This document shows positions 20,837 through 31,910 of a stretch of DNA of 64,000 bases, one piece after another. The stretch is taken from NCBI GenBank assembly GCA_029204225.1, contig CM055106.1, forward strand, positions 46,549,180 through 46,613,179, given 5' to 3'. This DNA comes from Diphasiastrum complanatum (taxonomy: Eukaryota > Streptophyta > Lycopodiopsida > Lycopodiales > Lycopodiaceae). A model generated the notes under the pieces. That model searched no databases and was not told the origin of the DNA. It worked only from the letters and a program-made list of their open reading frames with translations. Both the position numbers and the translations under genes were made by a program. Numbering within the stretch: position 1 is the stretch's first letter; each line of letters starts with the position of its first letter.

Positions 20837-21135
20837 TATTGAAATTGTCACTTCTAACTTGATGTAATATGTTAATCTTGAGATCTAGATGCATATTGAG
20901 ATCTCACACTTCCCACGTGTGAAAGGAAGTAAAAAAAAGTACTTGTATAAAGTTAGATTTATTTTAGATTGAGTCAATCTACACAAGTGTGAACTTGACT
21001 TTTGACTAGAATCAAGAAAAAGTCATTTTGGTCAATCTCCTTGTGATTAACTTGCACTTCCATGTGAATGAGTAAATGCTCCCACATGTCAAGATGTTGT
21101 TCACATGTTGTACGTCTTCTCCTAGATCCTATTTT
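20837..21135 (+). repeat. LTR-like remnant in plus orientation
   Basis: TATTGAAATTGTCACTTCTAACTTG at the left edge parallels, with gaps, the LTR start seen on the minus strand at 19345. It also carries the TTCCCACGTGTG box. It is probably a relic of the same LTR family in opposite orientation. Poorly bounded. Confidence 0.4.
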
Positions 21136-21494
21136 ATAGGGAAGTTTCCCACTTTCTGTGGGATAATGGAGGAGAATATATCTCCAATAGCATGAGAGAT
21201 TTTGTTGAGAGTAATAGCATAAGAAGAGAGTTAATGTGTTCCTACACCCCCCATCAAAATGGGGTGGTCAAGAGGAAAAATAGATCTCTATGTGAATGTT
21301 CTAAATATTTGAGATTAGATGCTCTCTACCCATTTCTTTTTGGGGAGAGGCTATTACATGTGCTAACTTTTTGTGTAATAGGCTTCCAACCAATTCCATT
21401 GGTGGGATCCCACCATATCAAGCTTTGTATGGAAATAAGCCAAGTGTAAAAGATTTAAAAGTTCCTGGATGTATTTGTTATGTCCATATTCTCT
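21136..21494 (+). pseudogene. Copia integrase fragment
   Basis: DNGGEYISNSMRDFV, YTPHQNGVVKRKNRSLCECS and GIPPYQALYGNKPSVKDLKV are the second half of the Copia integrase core and its C-terminal segment (D(N/G)GGEY, P..NG..ER.NR). The core's glutamate position is occupied by VVKRKNR instead of V(A/V)ERKNR, and frame changes break the rest. Confidence 0.85.
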
Positions 21495-22213
21495 TGGAAA
21501 CAAGGAATAAAGAGGATACAACTTCTTTCAGAGGAATTGAAGTATGTTCATCTTGGTGATGATAGCACTCACACTATCAAAGGTGAAGGTACTGTAAGAT
21601 TGAGATTCCGGCATGATCAATTCAAACTATTGTCAAAAGACTTGTATGTTCCAAAAATCTCTACAAATCTGTTATCGGTAAGTAGAATTATAGATTTATG
21701 TCATAAGGTGGAGTTTGAGTCTGATCAATGCAAAATTATCGATCAGTGCAGGTCCTTGCACTCGGCAAGAGGCATGGATACTTATATAGATTGGCACACC
21801 GTTATTTGATTCTAGTCAAGCCTTGAGAACCTCTATTCTTGTCAATAAAGCATTACTATGACATCAGTGCTTAGGACACTTGAATTATGCATCTATTTCG
21901 AACATGTCTAGACAATCTCTTGCATCTCAACCATCCTTCTGGCAAAGTCGATCTCCCTGTCTGCCATAGCTGCATCCTTGGAAAGCAGACTAGGATTCCT
22001 TTTAGATCGAGTCATAGGCATGCAGCAAAAGTTCTGTTAGATGGTGTTCATTCAGATATATGTGGACCTATGCAAACTCCTTCATTCCTAGATGCAAAGT
22101 ATTTCATTACTTTTATTGACAAATTTTCCAGGAACAATTGCTTACTTCAATCAGAGGCTTTTATCAAGTTCGGACAATTCAAAGAGCATGCAAAAAATCA
22201 GACTAGTAAATGA
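21495..22213 (+). pseudogene. Copia protease to integrase fragment
   Basis: LGDDSTHTIKGEGTVRLR and DLYVPKISTNLLSVSRIIDL are the Copia protease C-terminal part. GAG-pre-integrase and zinc-binding residues (LNHPSGKVDLPVCHSCILGK) and the integrase start (DGVHSDICGPMQT, KYFITFIDKFSR) follow up to 22213. Because protease lies downstream of the integrase piece at 21136, this is a separate insertion or a rearranged copy. Confidence 0.8.
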
Positions 22214-22940
22214 ATCAAAGCACTAAGGTGAGGTCAACACATGTTTTGTATTCAACATTATTTGGCTTGTCGAAGTCTTCACATGTCCAAACTCCCGTCT
22301 CCACATCCAATAGAGTGTTGGTTTGGAAACTGTAGACATACAAGAGTCCGTAAGTCATGTGTTTATGGTTTTGAATATATCATTTTTACGCATACCGAGG
22401 GGGAGATGGTGTTTGCAAAGAATAATGCCATCTTTTGATACATGTTGTAGATGCGGTTGAGGCAACACATGCTTTTCCCATGCATTAAGACCAACCCATG
22501 TGGTGATGAATGCTCATGTTGTTTGAAAGTTTTTGTATTTCCATGAAATTTGTATATAATGTTGTAATGTGCCTTAGCAATTACTTGGCAGACTCCAAGC
22601 AAATCCTGATATGCTTTTGAGCACACAACTTTACCAGCTATTGTAGGTTTGAAGCGCAAATATTAGATGTTGTGTTTGACTTTTCGTGTCTATTAAGAAA
22701 GCATACAAACATCTGCAACAAGTGATTATGCTTATCGGCTCCTCTTTTTCTCCACACACCTAATTGCAAGTCTTTGTATTCTCTATAGGGGATTTGTCGA
22801 ATGCAAAATTTCTTGCAACATGGTTGCTTCAAAGTCTCGTGTATATTTTTTGATGACAAAATATATTTGTTGAATTGATTTCCTCTATTCTCCTAAATCC
22901 CATGTTAATCTATTTCCATTCATATTGTTGCATTTTTACT
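22214..22940. other. No gene recognised; open minus-strand remnant
   Basis: The minus strand from 22859 reads protein-like sequence (PLYREYKDLQLGVWRKRGAD, then KHNHLLQMFVCFLNRHEKS) with stops further on. I do not recognise it. It might be a decayed transposon or captured host fragment between Copia and Gypsy pieces. Confidence 0.3.
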
Positions 22941-23148
22941 TACAAAGTCTGCAGATATACAAGTAGATTTCAACAGCCAAAAAAGCCGAAGTCTGTGACA
23001 AAGTTCCAGTTTTTCATTTCCTAAGACTTTTGAAGAGTGTCGCATTTTCGCGAAGAATGATACAAACACTGTTTACTTGGCTTTTCCAGGCACCAAAGGC
23101 AAAAACCGAAAAATGTCGTGTTCTTTGCCCTAACACCAATGAACTTCG

Positions 23149-24000
23149 ATGTCGGAGACTCCTGGACCCAGCACATCTTCACCCAAGTGTTACACCATGG
23201 ATACAGCAATTACATTTGGAGTGAATATGATAAACGTAGCATGGCTGTCACCGGAATCTATTGAGAACCCAATGGATGATGATTTAGTCCCTTGGCAACA
23301 TGCTCTGATTTACAACAAGGAGACTGAACTGACTAATGAGCAAGTCCTACAGCACATGGACCTAGATCGTTATGGAATCAAGAAAGTACCAGCTTAACCG
23401 CTGCAAAAATCTACTATGGCAAAATTTTCAAGGATAGATCCACCAGGGGCACCTGCGAACAAGAAAAATCAGTTGAAGCAACACTACAGCCAGGTGATCC
23501 GATGGAGTGATCTACCTGAAGAAGCTATAGCTACAGTGGATGTTGATATTCGCAACCACGAGACGAATGTCACACCAGTTCTAAAAAAAGACAACAAAGA
23601 CAAATCCATCGATATGACAAAGAGAGACAAAAAGGAGGTGTTGGATTCCTTGAAGTCAATCAGGATGAACTCTGATAAAGCGTCATCCTCCTCTCAAATG
23701 ACGAAAAATCAAAAGATGACCAGTCGGGCTAAGATCAATATGTTGAAGGAGGAATCTCGATGAGCACCAATTCACGAGATGCCAGAGACCTTCAAGAATT
23801 ATACGTTGGACGACGTGGTAATTATGATGTCGCAAGCCCAGCGAGAACCTGATCAAAGAGCATAGCCAATGAACCTTGTCGAGCCAGTGAAGAAGAAAAG
23901 ATAGTGCATGTGGGAGAGCAGTTAATGCCCACACAATTCAAAAGGCTACGATCATTGCTGGTGGAGTACAAGGACTATTTTGTCTGGAATTACAGTGATC
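23149..24000 (+). pseudogene. Gypsy gag-protease linker region, degenerate
   Basis: Open pieces upstream of the Gypsy RT read GVNMINVAWLSPESIENPMD, LTNEQVLQHMDLDRYGIKKV and a Lys/Asp-rich spacer (23416-23763). They carry no diagnostic protease motif. The reading VIRWSDLPEEAIA suggests a gag-pol linker of the Gypsy element that continues to the right. Confidence 0.45.
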
Positions 24001-26693
24001 TGAAGGGCATTCCACTAGCAGTAGTCCAACACACCATACCCTTGGTGGATGAAGCAGTCCCCAGGTGAGTCGATACTACCGTTGCAACTCGAACTACACG
24101 GAGCTGATCAAGCAGGAATTGAAAAAGCTGTTAGATGCATATTTCATCTACAAAATCGAGCACACGGAATGGGTATCACCGATAGTTATAGTACCAAAGA
24201 AGAATGGCAAAATGCGAATCTGTGTGAATCTGACGATGCTAAATGCAATCACCAAAAAGGATCATTTTTCTTTACCCTTTACGAAAAGTGTCCTTGAAAG
24301 AGTAGCTGGGGCCGAAGCCTACAGTCTTTTAGACGGCTTCAGTAGTTACAACCAAGTGAAGATAGCACCCCAAGACCAGCATAAGACAGCATTCGCCACA
24401 GAATGGGAAATCTATGCCTATAAGGTGATGCCATTTGGACTTTGTAATGCCCCAAGCACTTTCTAGAGAGTCATGTAGGCGGCATTCAAAGAGTATTTGT
24501 AGAAATTTCAGGAAATTTTCTTGGATGATCTGTGCGTGCATGGACTAGACTCCGAACACTTATCCAATCTGGAGAAGGTGCTACAAAAATGTCGCAAATT
24601 CTAGATCTCTCTGAATCCATAAAAATATCAATTTTTGGTTACAGATGGCTTGATTCTCGGCCATATAATATCTAGACACGGGATCGCCATAGACCTATCA
24701 AAAATCAGGATCATTGTTGATCTACCACCACTAGGAACGATCCGCAAAGTCTACATCTTTATGGGTCATGCTAACTATTACAGAATTTTCATTCTAGATT
24801 TTGCTGAGTTAGCATGACCAATTTACAAGCTTACAACGGATCCACATTGGAATGAGAAAGCCCTAAAGGCTTTCCAAAAACTTAAAGATGCATTGGCTTC
24901 AGCACCAATCCTATGTCCGCCCAATTGGTCCATTGAGTTTCATGTGCATACGGATGCATCGAAGTATGCAGTTGGAGCAGTCTTAACCCAGGCAGGAGAA
25001 CACAAAAAGGATTTTTCGATCTGATTTGCAAGCCGACAACTCAGTGATACAGAAATGAATTATTCAACCACAGAGAGAGAAGCACTGGCAATGATATATG
25101 CGTTTAAGAACTTTCGGCACTACCTGATGACCACACACTTTGCTTTTTATACGGACCAATCAACCTTTGCTCTATCTCGTTAACAAAACCTGCAACACAG
25201 GGAGAATCACTCGATGGCTACTTCTACTATTAGAGTTTGATTTTTGGATAGTAGTTCACAAGGGAAAACAACACTACATGGCAGATCATGTGTCACGTAT
25301 CAAGGGGAAGGAGGTTGCACTCCAACCTGACAATGAGCTGGCCGATGCTGCCTTTACCGGAATGGGCTGTCGACATAGTTGAATATCTAATGAGGGGCCA
25401 ACTAGACAAATCACTACCAAAGGCGGATCAACGGAAACTGATCTTGAAAGCTAGACCTTATCAGTTGATTGTTGGCCAATTGTACCGTAGAGGACCAGAT
25501 GGGATTCTTCGACAATGTATTCTTCCACATGAGGCCACCCAAATCATTTTGCTTTCGCATGAAAGCATGAGTGGAGGCCATTTTGCATCCAACATTACAG
25601 TTCGCAAGATCCTGCAATCAGGATGTTGGTGGCCAACGATTCATAAGGATACAGAAGAATACCTAAGGAAGTGCGATGTGTGCCAAAGGGCAAGGAGACC
25701 AACAAGATTGAATTATGACCTTCTACACCCGGTCTTAGCCCAAGCACCATTTGAAAAATGGGGATTGGATTACATTGGTCAAATTCACCCTGCAGCAAGA
25801 AGTACCCAGGCTCGATACATAATCGTGGCCACCGACTATCTCACCAAGTGGGTCGAAGCCAAGGCAGTAAGAGTAGTTGATGCTAGGACCACTACCAAGT
25901 TTCTCTACGAAAATATCATTGTGCACTTTGGGTGCCCGGTGGAGATGGTCAGCGATCGCGGGAGTCATTTCATCAATGAGACAATCAAGGTCCTCTTGGA
26001 GGACTTCTTCGTGATCCATAGAACTAGTACGCTTTATTATCCTCGCAATAATGGGCAAGCAGAATCATCCAATAAGATCCTGTGTAGCTCACAAAAACAG
26101 TCGAAGCTAGCAGATCGAATTGGGAACACAAGTTGCATGCTACTCTGTGGGCGTTCAGGACAACATATAAGGGAAGCACTAATCAAACACCATTCCAACT
26201 GGTATATGGTCAGGATGTCGTAATGCCATTAGAGTTTCTAGTCCCTTCATTAAGGATTGCTTCAATGCAACGCCTTGATGAATCCAGATCTCTACAATTA
26301 TGCCACGAAGCTCTGCATAAGCTCTGTGAAACACGCTTACTAGTTGTGCATGCATTGGCAGCTGAAAAGGAAAGACACAAGGCATGGCACGATCGCATGT
26401 TACAAAAGAAGGATCTTTGTTCTAGAGATCTAGTCCTGATGTATAAAACCAAGGCGATCAAGGGGAAATTAAAATTCATAGGCGAAGGTCCTTATCGGAT
26501 CAAAGAAATTCTTAATCATGGAGCCTTGAATCTGGAGAAGCTAGATGGGACACTTTTCCACACACCCATCAATGATAGCCAGTTACACAAGTACTGGCCA
26601 TCGCAGATCTATGTTGGTGGTGGCATGTTACAAAAAGTTTGTTTGTTCGGCCATCACAACCAAATCCAGGAAGATCAAGCCAAATCAAGCTAG
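24001..26693 (+). pseudogene. Ty3/Gypsy pol, degenerate
   Basis: RT: WVSPIVIVPKKNGKMRICVN, SLLDGFSSYNQVKIAPQDQH, YKVMPFGLCNAPSTF, then an IFLDDLCVHG catalytic segment (LDD). RNase H: HVHTDASKYAVGAVLTQAGE and NYSTTEREALAMIYAFKNFR. Integrase: HESMSGGHFASNITVRKILQ, CDVCQRARRPT, then WGLDYIGQI, ATDYLTKWVEAKAV, MVSDRGSHFINE and YYPRNNGQAESSNKI. A frameshift near 26120 separates the last part, which includes GEGPYRIKEILNHGALNLEK (GPF/Y-type) and ends near 26690. Stops in RT and RNase H make it inactive. No chromodomain was seen and no LTRs could be assigned. Confidence 0.88.
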
Positions 26694-27364
26694 ATCTAGC
26701 TAAATTAGGGAAGATCCAACAAGATCCAAGAGAGATCCAGATCCAGATAGGATCAAGAGGGAAGCAAATCATTAGATTACACCAATAAGGACCCCAATTT
26801 GCAGATCAGAGACCTCGATCTCAGTAACTATGGCAAAATAAGGGCCAAATTCACCCAGAACCGATGGATCTGCTACCAAATATCTATCAAAACCTCCAGA
26901 GAGCTACTAATAGTCAAATCTAACATGGATGTAGTAGATTACCAGTTTGCAACAGTTAAAAATCAGAGAATCTCAAGATCTCGTCAAAAAACACTCTAAA
27001 AGAACACTTTTTTCATGATTTTTGGAGATTCCCTGGGATATACCTCTTGAAACTTGGACAGTCATTAGATCTGACCTAGATGCATCCATGAAAATCTCAA
27101 CGAGAGTTACTGATGGAAAAAAACATCATTTTTTAGTGTATGCGAGGGTTCCAAGAAGCAGAATCTTCAGAACTTTCGTAGAGCATCAAGATCATCAAAC
27201 CAACCTTCACGAGGGCCATAGAGTTAACAATGGGTAGTGTTAGTGGTGAGTAGAGTTAAGGGAGAAAGTAGAGAACTAACTGAAAGTAGCATCTATCCAT
27301 AGTTAGGCACCTATCCAGTGTTCTAACCCTTGTTGACAGGCAGGAGGGCTATACTACGCAAGAT
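26694..27364. other. Gypsy 3' flank, no gene
   Basis: The left part is a run of AAGATCCA/AGATCAAG variants (about 26660-26770). The rest has no recognisable coding. Confidence 0.35.
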
Positions 27365-27625
27365 CTTCAACCCTACAACTTGTATAGATTAATTCATTGC
27401 TTTTTTGCTTCTAGTCAGGCACTCAGTACTTCTATTCAAATAAATAAAAGTCTACTTTGGCATTATAGACTTAGTTACTTGAATTATGCTTCTGTACAAC
27501 AAATGTCGAAGCAATCCATTGTTCTTGATCTTGACTATCCTGATAGGAAAGTTTTTTGGTTGGAAGCGTGCAATGTGACAACGTTCTTGCAAAATAGAAG
27601 TCCCATAGTTGCGGTTCCAAATTAA
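27365..27625 (+). pseudogene. Copia GAG-pre-integrase fragment
   Basis: SLLWHYRLSYLNYASVQQMS is a GAG-pre-integrase start (LWHxRLGHxs...). Soon after, an integrase-like piece (ACNVTTFLQNRSPIVAVPN) follows with the zinc region deleted. It is a short relic. Confidence 0.7.
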
Positions 27626-27664
27626 ACCCTCAAGAAGAGCTTACTGGAATGAAGCCTAAAATTG

Positions 27665-28266
27665 TAGGTGGCCCATGTTTGACAACCAATGTCAAAGAGA
27701 CTGATCAAAGAGATCATTGGATCTAAGAGAGAAAATGTCATAGAATAAGTACCAAATCATGATGGAGCATACACACAAGAAAAGATGAATACTGAACCTT
27801 TTCTAAGATGTGAACGTTGGCCAATCATTTCTTGGAAAGGTTTTGCACAGCAGATTTTCAATTTTGTTGCAAATGCCTTCCCCTGGGATGTCCAACGATC
27901 AGCTGAATTGTACAAGGTCACCATAGTACTCAGCGTTGTCCATAAATCTAAGAATTGGCCTAAAATCCTTCTTAAACAATGATATAGTCCATCTATAGTA
28001 GTATTTATCATTAGCACACATGATCTATAGTAGTACTCATCAATAACACATGATCCAATGTCTTGCAGCTTGATGTTTGACTAGAAATCCATTGATGATT
28101 GTTATGGATAATATACGTTTGGCACAATGCTTTTTGCCATTTACTTCAATGCATGGATTACCATGAGAATCAACAACTTTCACTTTCAACATATGTATCT
28201 CATGCCCATGTTGTTCCTCAAAAAATTCTATTTTTGCAGGTGGCCCATGTTTGACAACCAATGTCA
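27665..28266. other. Unknown segment bounded by 28-base direct repeats
   Basis: The sequence AGGTGGCCCATGTTTGACAA plus CCAATGTCA occurs at 27665-27693 and again at 28239-28266. Between them the minus strand is protein-like (FFEEQHGHEIHMLKVKVVDS, KRILSITIINGFLVKHQAAR) and the plus strand has a 65-codon frame (27785-27982). I recognise no family. The perfect direct repeats suggest an insertion with a long target duplication or a recent duplication. Confidence 0.4.
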
Positions 28267-28267
28267 T

Positions 28268-28510
28268 GAGAGATGTTCACACAGACACTTCCAAATATGC
28301 CATTGGTAGTGTTCTAATGCAACCAGGGGAATTTTAGAAGGATTACTCAGTGTACTCGCTAGTCGACAGTTGATACAAGCTGAGGCCATCTACACTACCA
28401 CTGAACGGGAGGCCTTGGCCATGGTTTACAATGTAAAGAAATTTCATCACTATCTCCTTGCCAAACACCTTTGCTTTTTACGTTGACCATCAGGCTCTTT
28501 TACTACCCCT
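28268..28510 (+). pseudogene. Gypsy RNase H fragment
   Basis: DVHTDTSKYAIGSVLMQPGE, then (after frameshifts) TTTEREALAMVYNVKKFHHY and FYVDHQAL, are the beginning of a Gypsy RNase H (usual form DASxxxxGAVL.Q, ATEREALAxVfa.kkFr.YL). It is similar to 24945-25170 but is a separate, shorter copy. Confidence 0.8.
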
Positions 28511-29186
28511 CATCAATTATCCACATGCATATTTATGATCATGTGCTAAAATTGTGCATGAAATTAATTGTGCTTCTTGGAGATGCCTTTTGATTCAAAC
28601 AAAACTGAGCACGTGGCATATGAAGACACTTACCCCCCCCCCCAAAAAAAAAAAAGGTTCAACCTTTTGAATGACTTCATGGTCTAGAGCATCCACCATC
28701 TCCAACTTCTACTGTTTAATCGGACTGCATAGCTTCTTGATTAAAAAGTTTATCACAGCCCAGGTCTTTGCTGCATGAGCACTTTATACTACCATCTTGC
28801 TCTAGTTTGCATAACACTAGAAAGAAAATTTTCTGGAGAGGGCTGTCAGCTAAGCATATCAGCATGTTAATTGAATTCTTGCAGCTTATCTGATAACAAG
28901 TACATCTTTTACCCAGATCGATCCATCTTCTGATCATGCATGCAGATGTGGGTAGTTGATGGCAAGTGTTCAGAAGAAAATCAATTTTCTCACTTTGAAA
29001 TGTAAAATTGCAGTAACGCATGTACAATGTATTGCATGCAGCATTTAAACGTTTATGCAGCTTACAGCAATACCCTGATCAGTGCACTCCATATAGCAAA
29101 GCAACGTATACGTATACTTGTTCTTCCTGTTGATAAGCAAGGCATAAACCATATTGTGGGTAGTGTTTATACTGCCTGAATGCTAT
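28511..29186. other. 3' flank of the 29.2 kb gene; C11A12 tract
   Basis: No gene. A low-complexity tract of 11 C then 12 A lies at 28633-28655. The right half is the downstream region of the minus-strand gene at 29187-30587. Confidence 0.4.
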
Positions 29187-30587
29187 CTATCCTCTCCTCA
29201 GATTTCCTTGTGGTGATGCATGGCGTGATCGAGGTTGCGCTCTATAAGCTGCTCGCCGACGAAGACTTCCACGAGTTGCAGTTCGAGTCGTGATTGGCAT
29301 GTTGAAGACGGAGGGATCACTGTTGAACAGTTCATTTTCTGCTGATGGGTTCTGCGCATGCTGATCTTCTGGCTGCAAAACTACACGAGTGGATTCCTTA
29401 CTAGAGCGACTGCCTGGTTGTTCTGAAGCCCAACTAGAGCAGGGTGCGATTGTGCAAGCAGCTTGAATACCAGAGACCGGATCTGGTTGCTGGGGATCCC
29501 AATAGGTAGACTGAGGTAGGAGCGAGCGAAAAGATGGCATCCTATAAAGTTGATCTGGCTGCTGGGGAGGAGGCCGGTTTCTTAGGGTTGAAACTGGTTG
29601 GCGAGATTGTTTGCCATAGAATACTTTTGGTTTCTGCGAAGGCAAATCTGGAGCGTTTGAGAGAGTGCTGGGAGGTAGCTCTCCCGTATAAGGAGGATTT
29701 GGCGTCTCTGAAGACCAGTGATCTGGAGGATATGAGATTATTTCAGGAGATGGCCTGATTTTGTAGGATTGATCTGCTTGCTGGGTGGTCCAATCTGGAG
29801 CATTCGACAACTCGCAAGAAGACTTCACCCCACTCAATTGTGAGGAAGTTCTGATTATTGACTTCTGCGTCCAGCTGAGAGACTGAAAATCATAGACAGT
29901 CGGTTCGGAGGCACTAGACGTGCTTTCCCGATTTACTTCACCGTAGCTGCCATCCGGTGATGAGCTACCGTCAACCTCATAGCTGTTGAGAGATCCTTCA
30001 ACGTCATGAGACATCTGCAGATAATGGCGATGAAAATGCACATGGACAGTTTTCTCGCTGTCTTCTTGTTCTATTTTGTACCTCCCGCAGGAGACCTCCG
30101 TCCTGGACAGCATATCAGTCACGGTGCTGATCAGATGAGGCCATGGCGAATGCACAAACACAGTGTGCTTATAATGAAACCCCAGGCATTCCTGAGATCT
30201 CGCATCCTTTTGAGAGCCCTTTGATCTTCTTAAGGGACGTTCTTCGATGCTAGTTTTGACGAACACGGTCGGATCATTAGGAAGAAGGCTATCTTCAGAG
30301 CCATAAACATGTTCAAGGCCATAAAATTGCAGATCACAATACCAAGAATCCTCAGACTTCTTCCACGGCTGCCGATTGTACTCATCTTGAGGCTCGGCAG
30401 GCTCCAAAGTGCACACATTGACTGTCTCAAACTCGTGAAAATCCTCATAATGCTCACCGAACTTTAAACACTCGCTGCCCTCTTTCGCAAGCTGCAAAAT
30501 CTTGGGACTCACGAATATTGATACTGCTTCTTCCTGGCCATCACCATCCGGCTGCAAATGATCTGCCAAAACATCCATTGTTTCCAT
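29187..30587 (-). CDS. Unknown 466-residue protein with disordered Ser/Pro/Gln tail
   Basis: An uninterrupted minus-strand frame with ATG at 30587 (METMDVLADHLQPDGDG) and stop at 29187. Intactness over 1.4 kb inside decayed repeats argues for a functional gene. The N-terminal 190 residues look folded and acidic, with LKFGEHYEDFHEFETVNVCT, SWYCDLQFYGLEHVYG and CLGFHYKHTVFVHSPWPHLI, and an HVHFHRHYL patch near residue 190. From about residue 210 on the sequence is Ser, Pro and Gln rich, with recurring QQPDQ/QQADQ and LSNAPD motifs. It ends in an Arg-rich basic tail (RGSLRRRAAYRAQPRSRH) that could bind nucleic acid or act as a nuclear signal. No signal peptide or membrane segment is seen and I do not recognise the family. 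Upstream DNA holds ACGT-core motifs and a repeated leader. Confidence 0.65.
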   Translation of the reverse strand: METMDVLADHLQPDGDGQEEAVSIFVSPKILQLAKEGSECLKFGEHYEDFHEFETVNVCTLEPAEPQDEYNRQPWKKSEDSWYCDLQFYGLEHVYGSEDSLLPNDPTVFVKTSIEERPLRRSKGSQKDARSQECLGFHYKHTVFVHSPWPHLISTVTDMLSRTEVSCGRYKIEQEDSEKTVHVHFHRHYLQMSHDVEGSLNSYEVDGSSSPDGSYGEVNRESTSSASEPTVYDFQSLSWTQKSIIRTSSQLSGVKSSCELSNAPDWTTQQADQSYKIRPSPEIISYPPDHWSSETPNPPYTGELPPSTLSNAPDLPSQKPKVFYGKQSRQPVSTLRNRPPPQQPDQLYRMPSFRSLLPQSTYWDPQQPDPVSGIQAACTIAPCSSWASEQPGSRSSKESTRVVLQPEDQHAQNPSAENELFNSDPSVFNMPITTRTATRGSLRRRAAYRAQPRSRHASPQGNLRRG

Positions 30588-31100
30588 TGCGTACTATTCT
30601 TGTTCAATTACTCGAGCTCCAAGCTTCTGGATGTACTGTTGATACTTTAAGATTCCCATATGCTGCATTAACCACTACCCAACTATTGATCCATCACGGC
30701 AGAAGCAGAAGTATAAGTAGACTGGTCACTGATTGATCAAACGACTACTGAGCCGACCAGAAGTAGAAGTAGACTGATCAAACGACTATCGAGACTCAAG
30801 AGCAGCAGCAGACTGATCAGAGCACACTGATCAAAGCACTGTTGATCCAACACAGTGGAAATCGAAGCAGAAGGAAAACAGAGAGATCAAACATAAAACA
30901 AAAATGCTGAAAGCTATCACCTCTTTTTGTGACTGAAGACCAGGAAACCCATAGCCGGGACGTCAAGCTAAAGACATAATCGCAAAGCTTGGTATGCGCC
31001 CGCCGCCCATTCGATGTAAGCCATGTGTAAGTAAGGCACGTGTCATCATTCCCTGAATAGCTTTCCAAGAATATGGACACGTGGAAAGATTTAAAGGCAG
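30588..31100 (-). promoter_or_regulatory. Upstream region with ACGTG boxes and repeated leader
   Basis: For the minus-strand gene, CCACGTGTCC (31076-31085) and GACACGTGCC (31034-31043) are two G-box/ABRE-type sites about 40 bases apart, and TGACGTCC lies nearer the gene (about 30957-30964). Closer still (30720-30850) the words ACTGATCAAACGACTA and GACTGATCA repeat, forming an imperfect tandem leader. The arrangement is typical of stress/ABA-responsive plant promoters; this is inference from motifs only. Confidence 0.45.
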
Positions 31101-31462
31101 CGGCAGGCTGCAACTCTGTGTAAAAGAGTGTCTGGAGTGAGGGAGGAGACGCATCCGTTCTTTGTTGTTGATGAGAACCGTTGGCCTTCTTATTTTTTGG
31201 TATAAGTTGCTCTTGGGGGCCACCTTTTCACTATAACACTGCTTTGAGATCAAAAGTGAGATCAATTAGTTGAAGGGGTGAAAAAAGAGAGAAGGCTATT
31301 AGAGAGTCTTTAGGGCCCTTGCCATGGGGGGCATGCATGATCTTCTAGTTCTAAAGCTTGACAATCATGCTTTTACCTAAGTAAAATCAACTCCTTAGAA
31401 ATCGTGAACATGTTGGTCGTTTGTGGAATGCACTTATTACTGACTTTTCATGGATTTGGATA

Positions 31463-31771
31463 TGTTACGGCCATATTCGATTAAGGACCTAGAATAGTCC
31501 TAATATAGTAGACCGGCCCTCCAATGTTCGAGATTGTTGGTCACGCCATGATTTATTTCCATATCAAGGCCAGTTTGTGACTAATTAACCTTGAGATGAC
31601 CCAGACACTCTAATTGAGACATATGGACTATTGCATGTCTGTGTGATGGATATAAGCAGGAGAACTGCATGAAGAGGTGTGATCTATTTATAGTTGACCT
31701 GCATAGGGGTTGCATGGTTTCATGCACAGGACTCTACTCTCTATATAATGGGATTCTCCCGTCGACATATT
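31463..31771 (+). repeat. Gypsy-type LTR A, left part
   Basis: It starts TGTTACGGCCATATTCG and is collinear with the LTR at 41167 (GGTCACGCCATGATTTATTT, GAGGTGTGATCTATTTATAG, then TTGCATGGTTTCATGCAC). TATATAA at about 31741 is a probable TATA box of the LTR promoter. It is interrupted at 31772 by a solo LTR and continues at 32590. Confidence 0.75.
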
Positions 31772-31879
31772 TGTTGGAAGTAAAACTGATTTGTCATTAT
31801 TTGGCTAGATCTACTCACGATGTGGTGTATCGTCCGCTTCCTAAGTTTCTACCAAGCTTCAGATGGAATGCGAAAATAG

Positions 31880-31910
<31 letters not shown>

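Noticed and set aside
29534-29758. Plus-strand ORFs inside 29187-30587
   Set aside because: They are antisense shadows of the long minus-strand gene.
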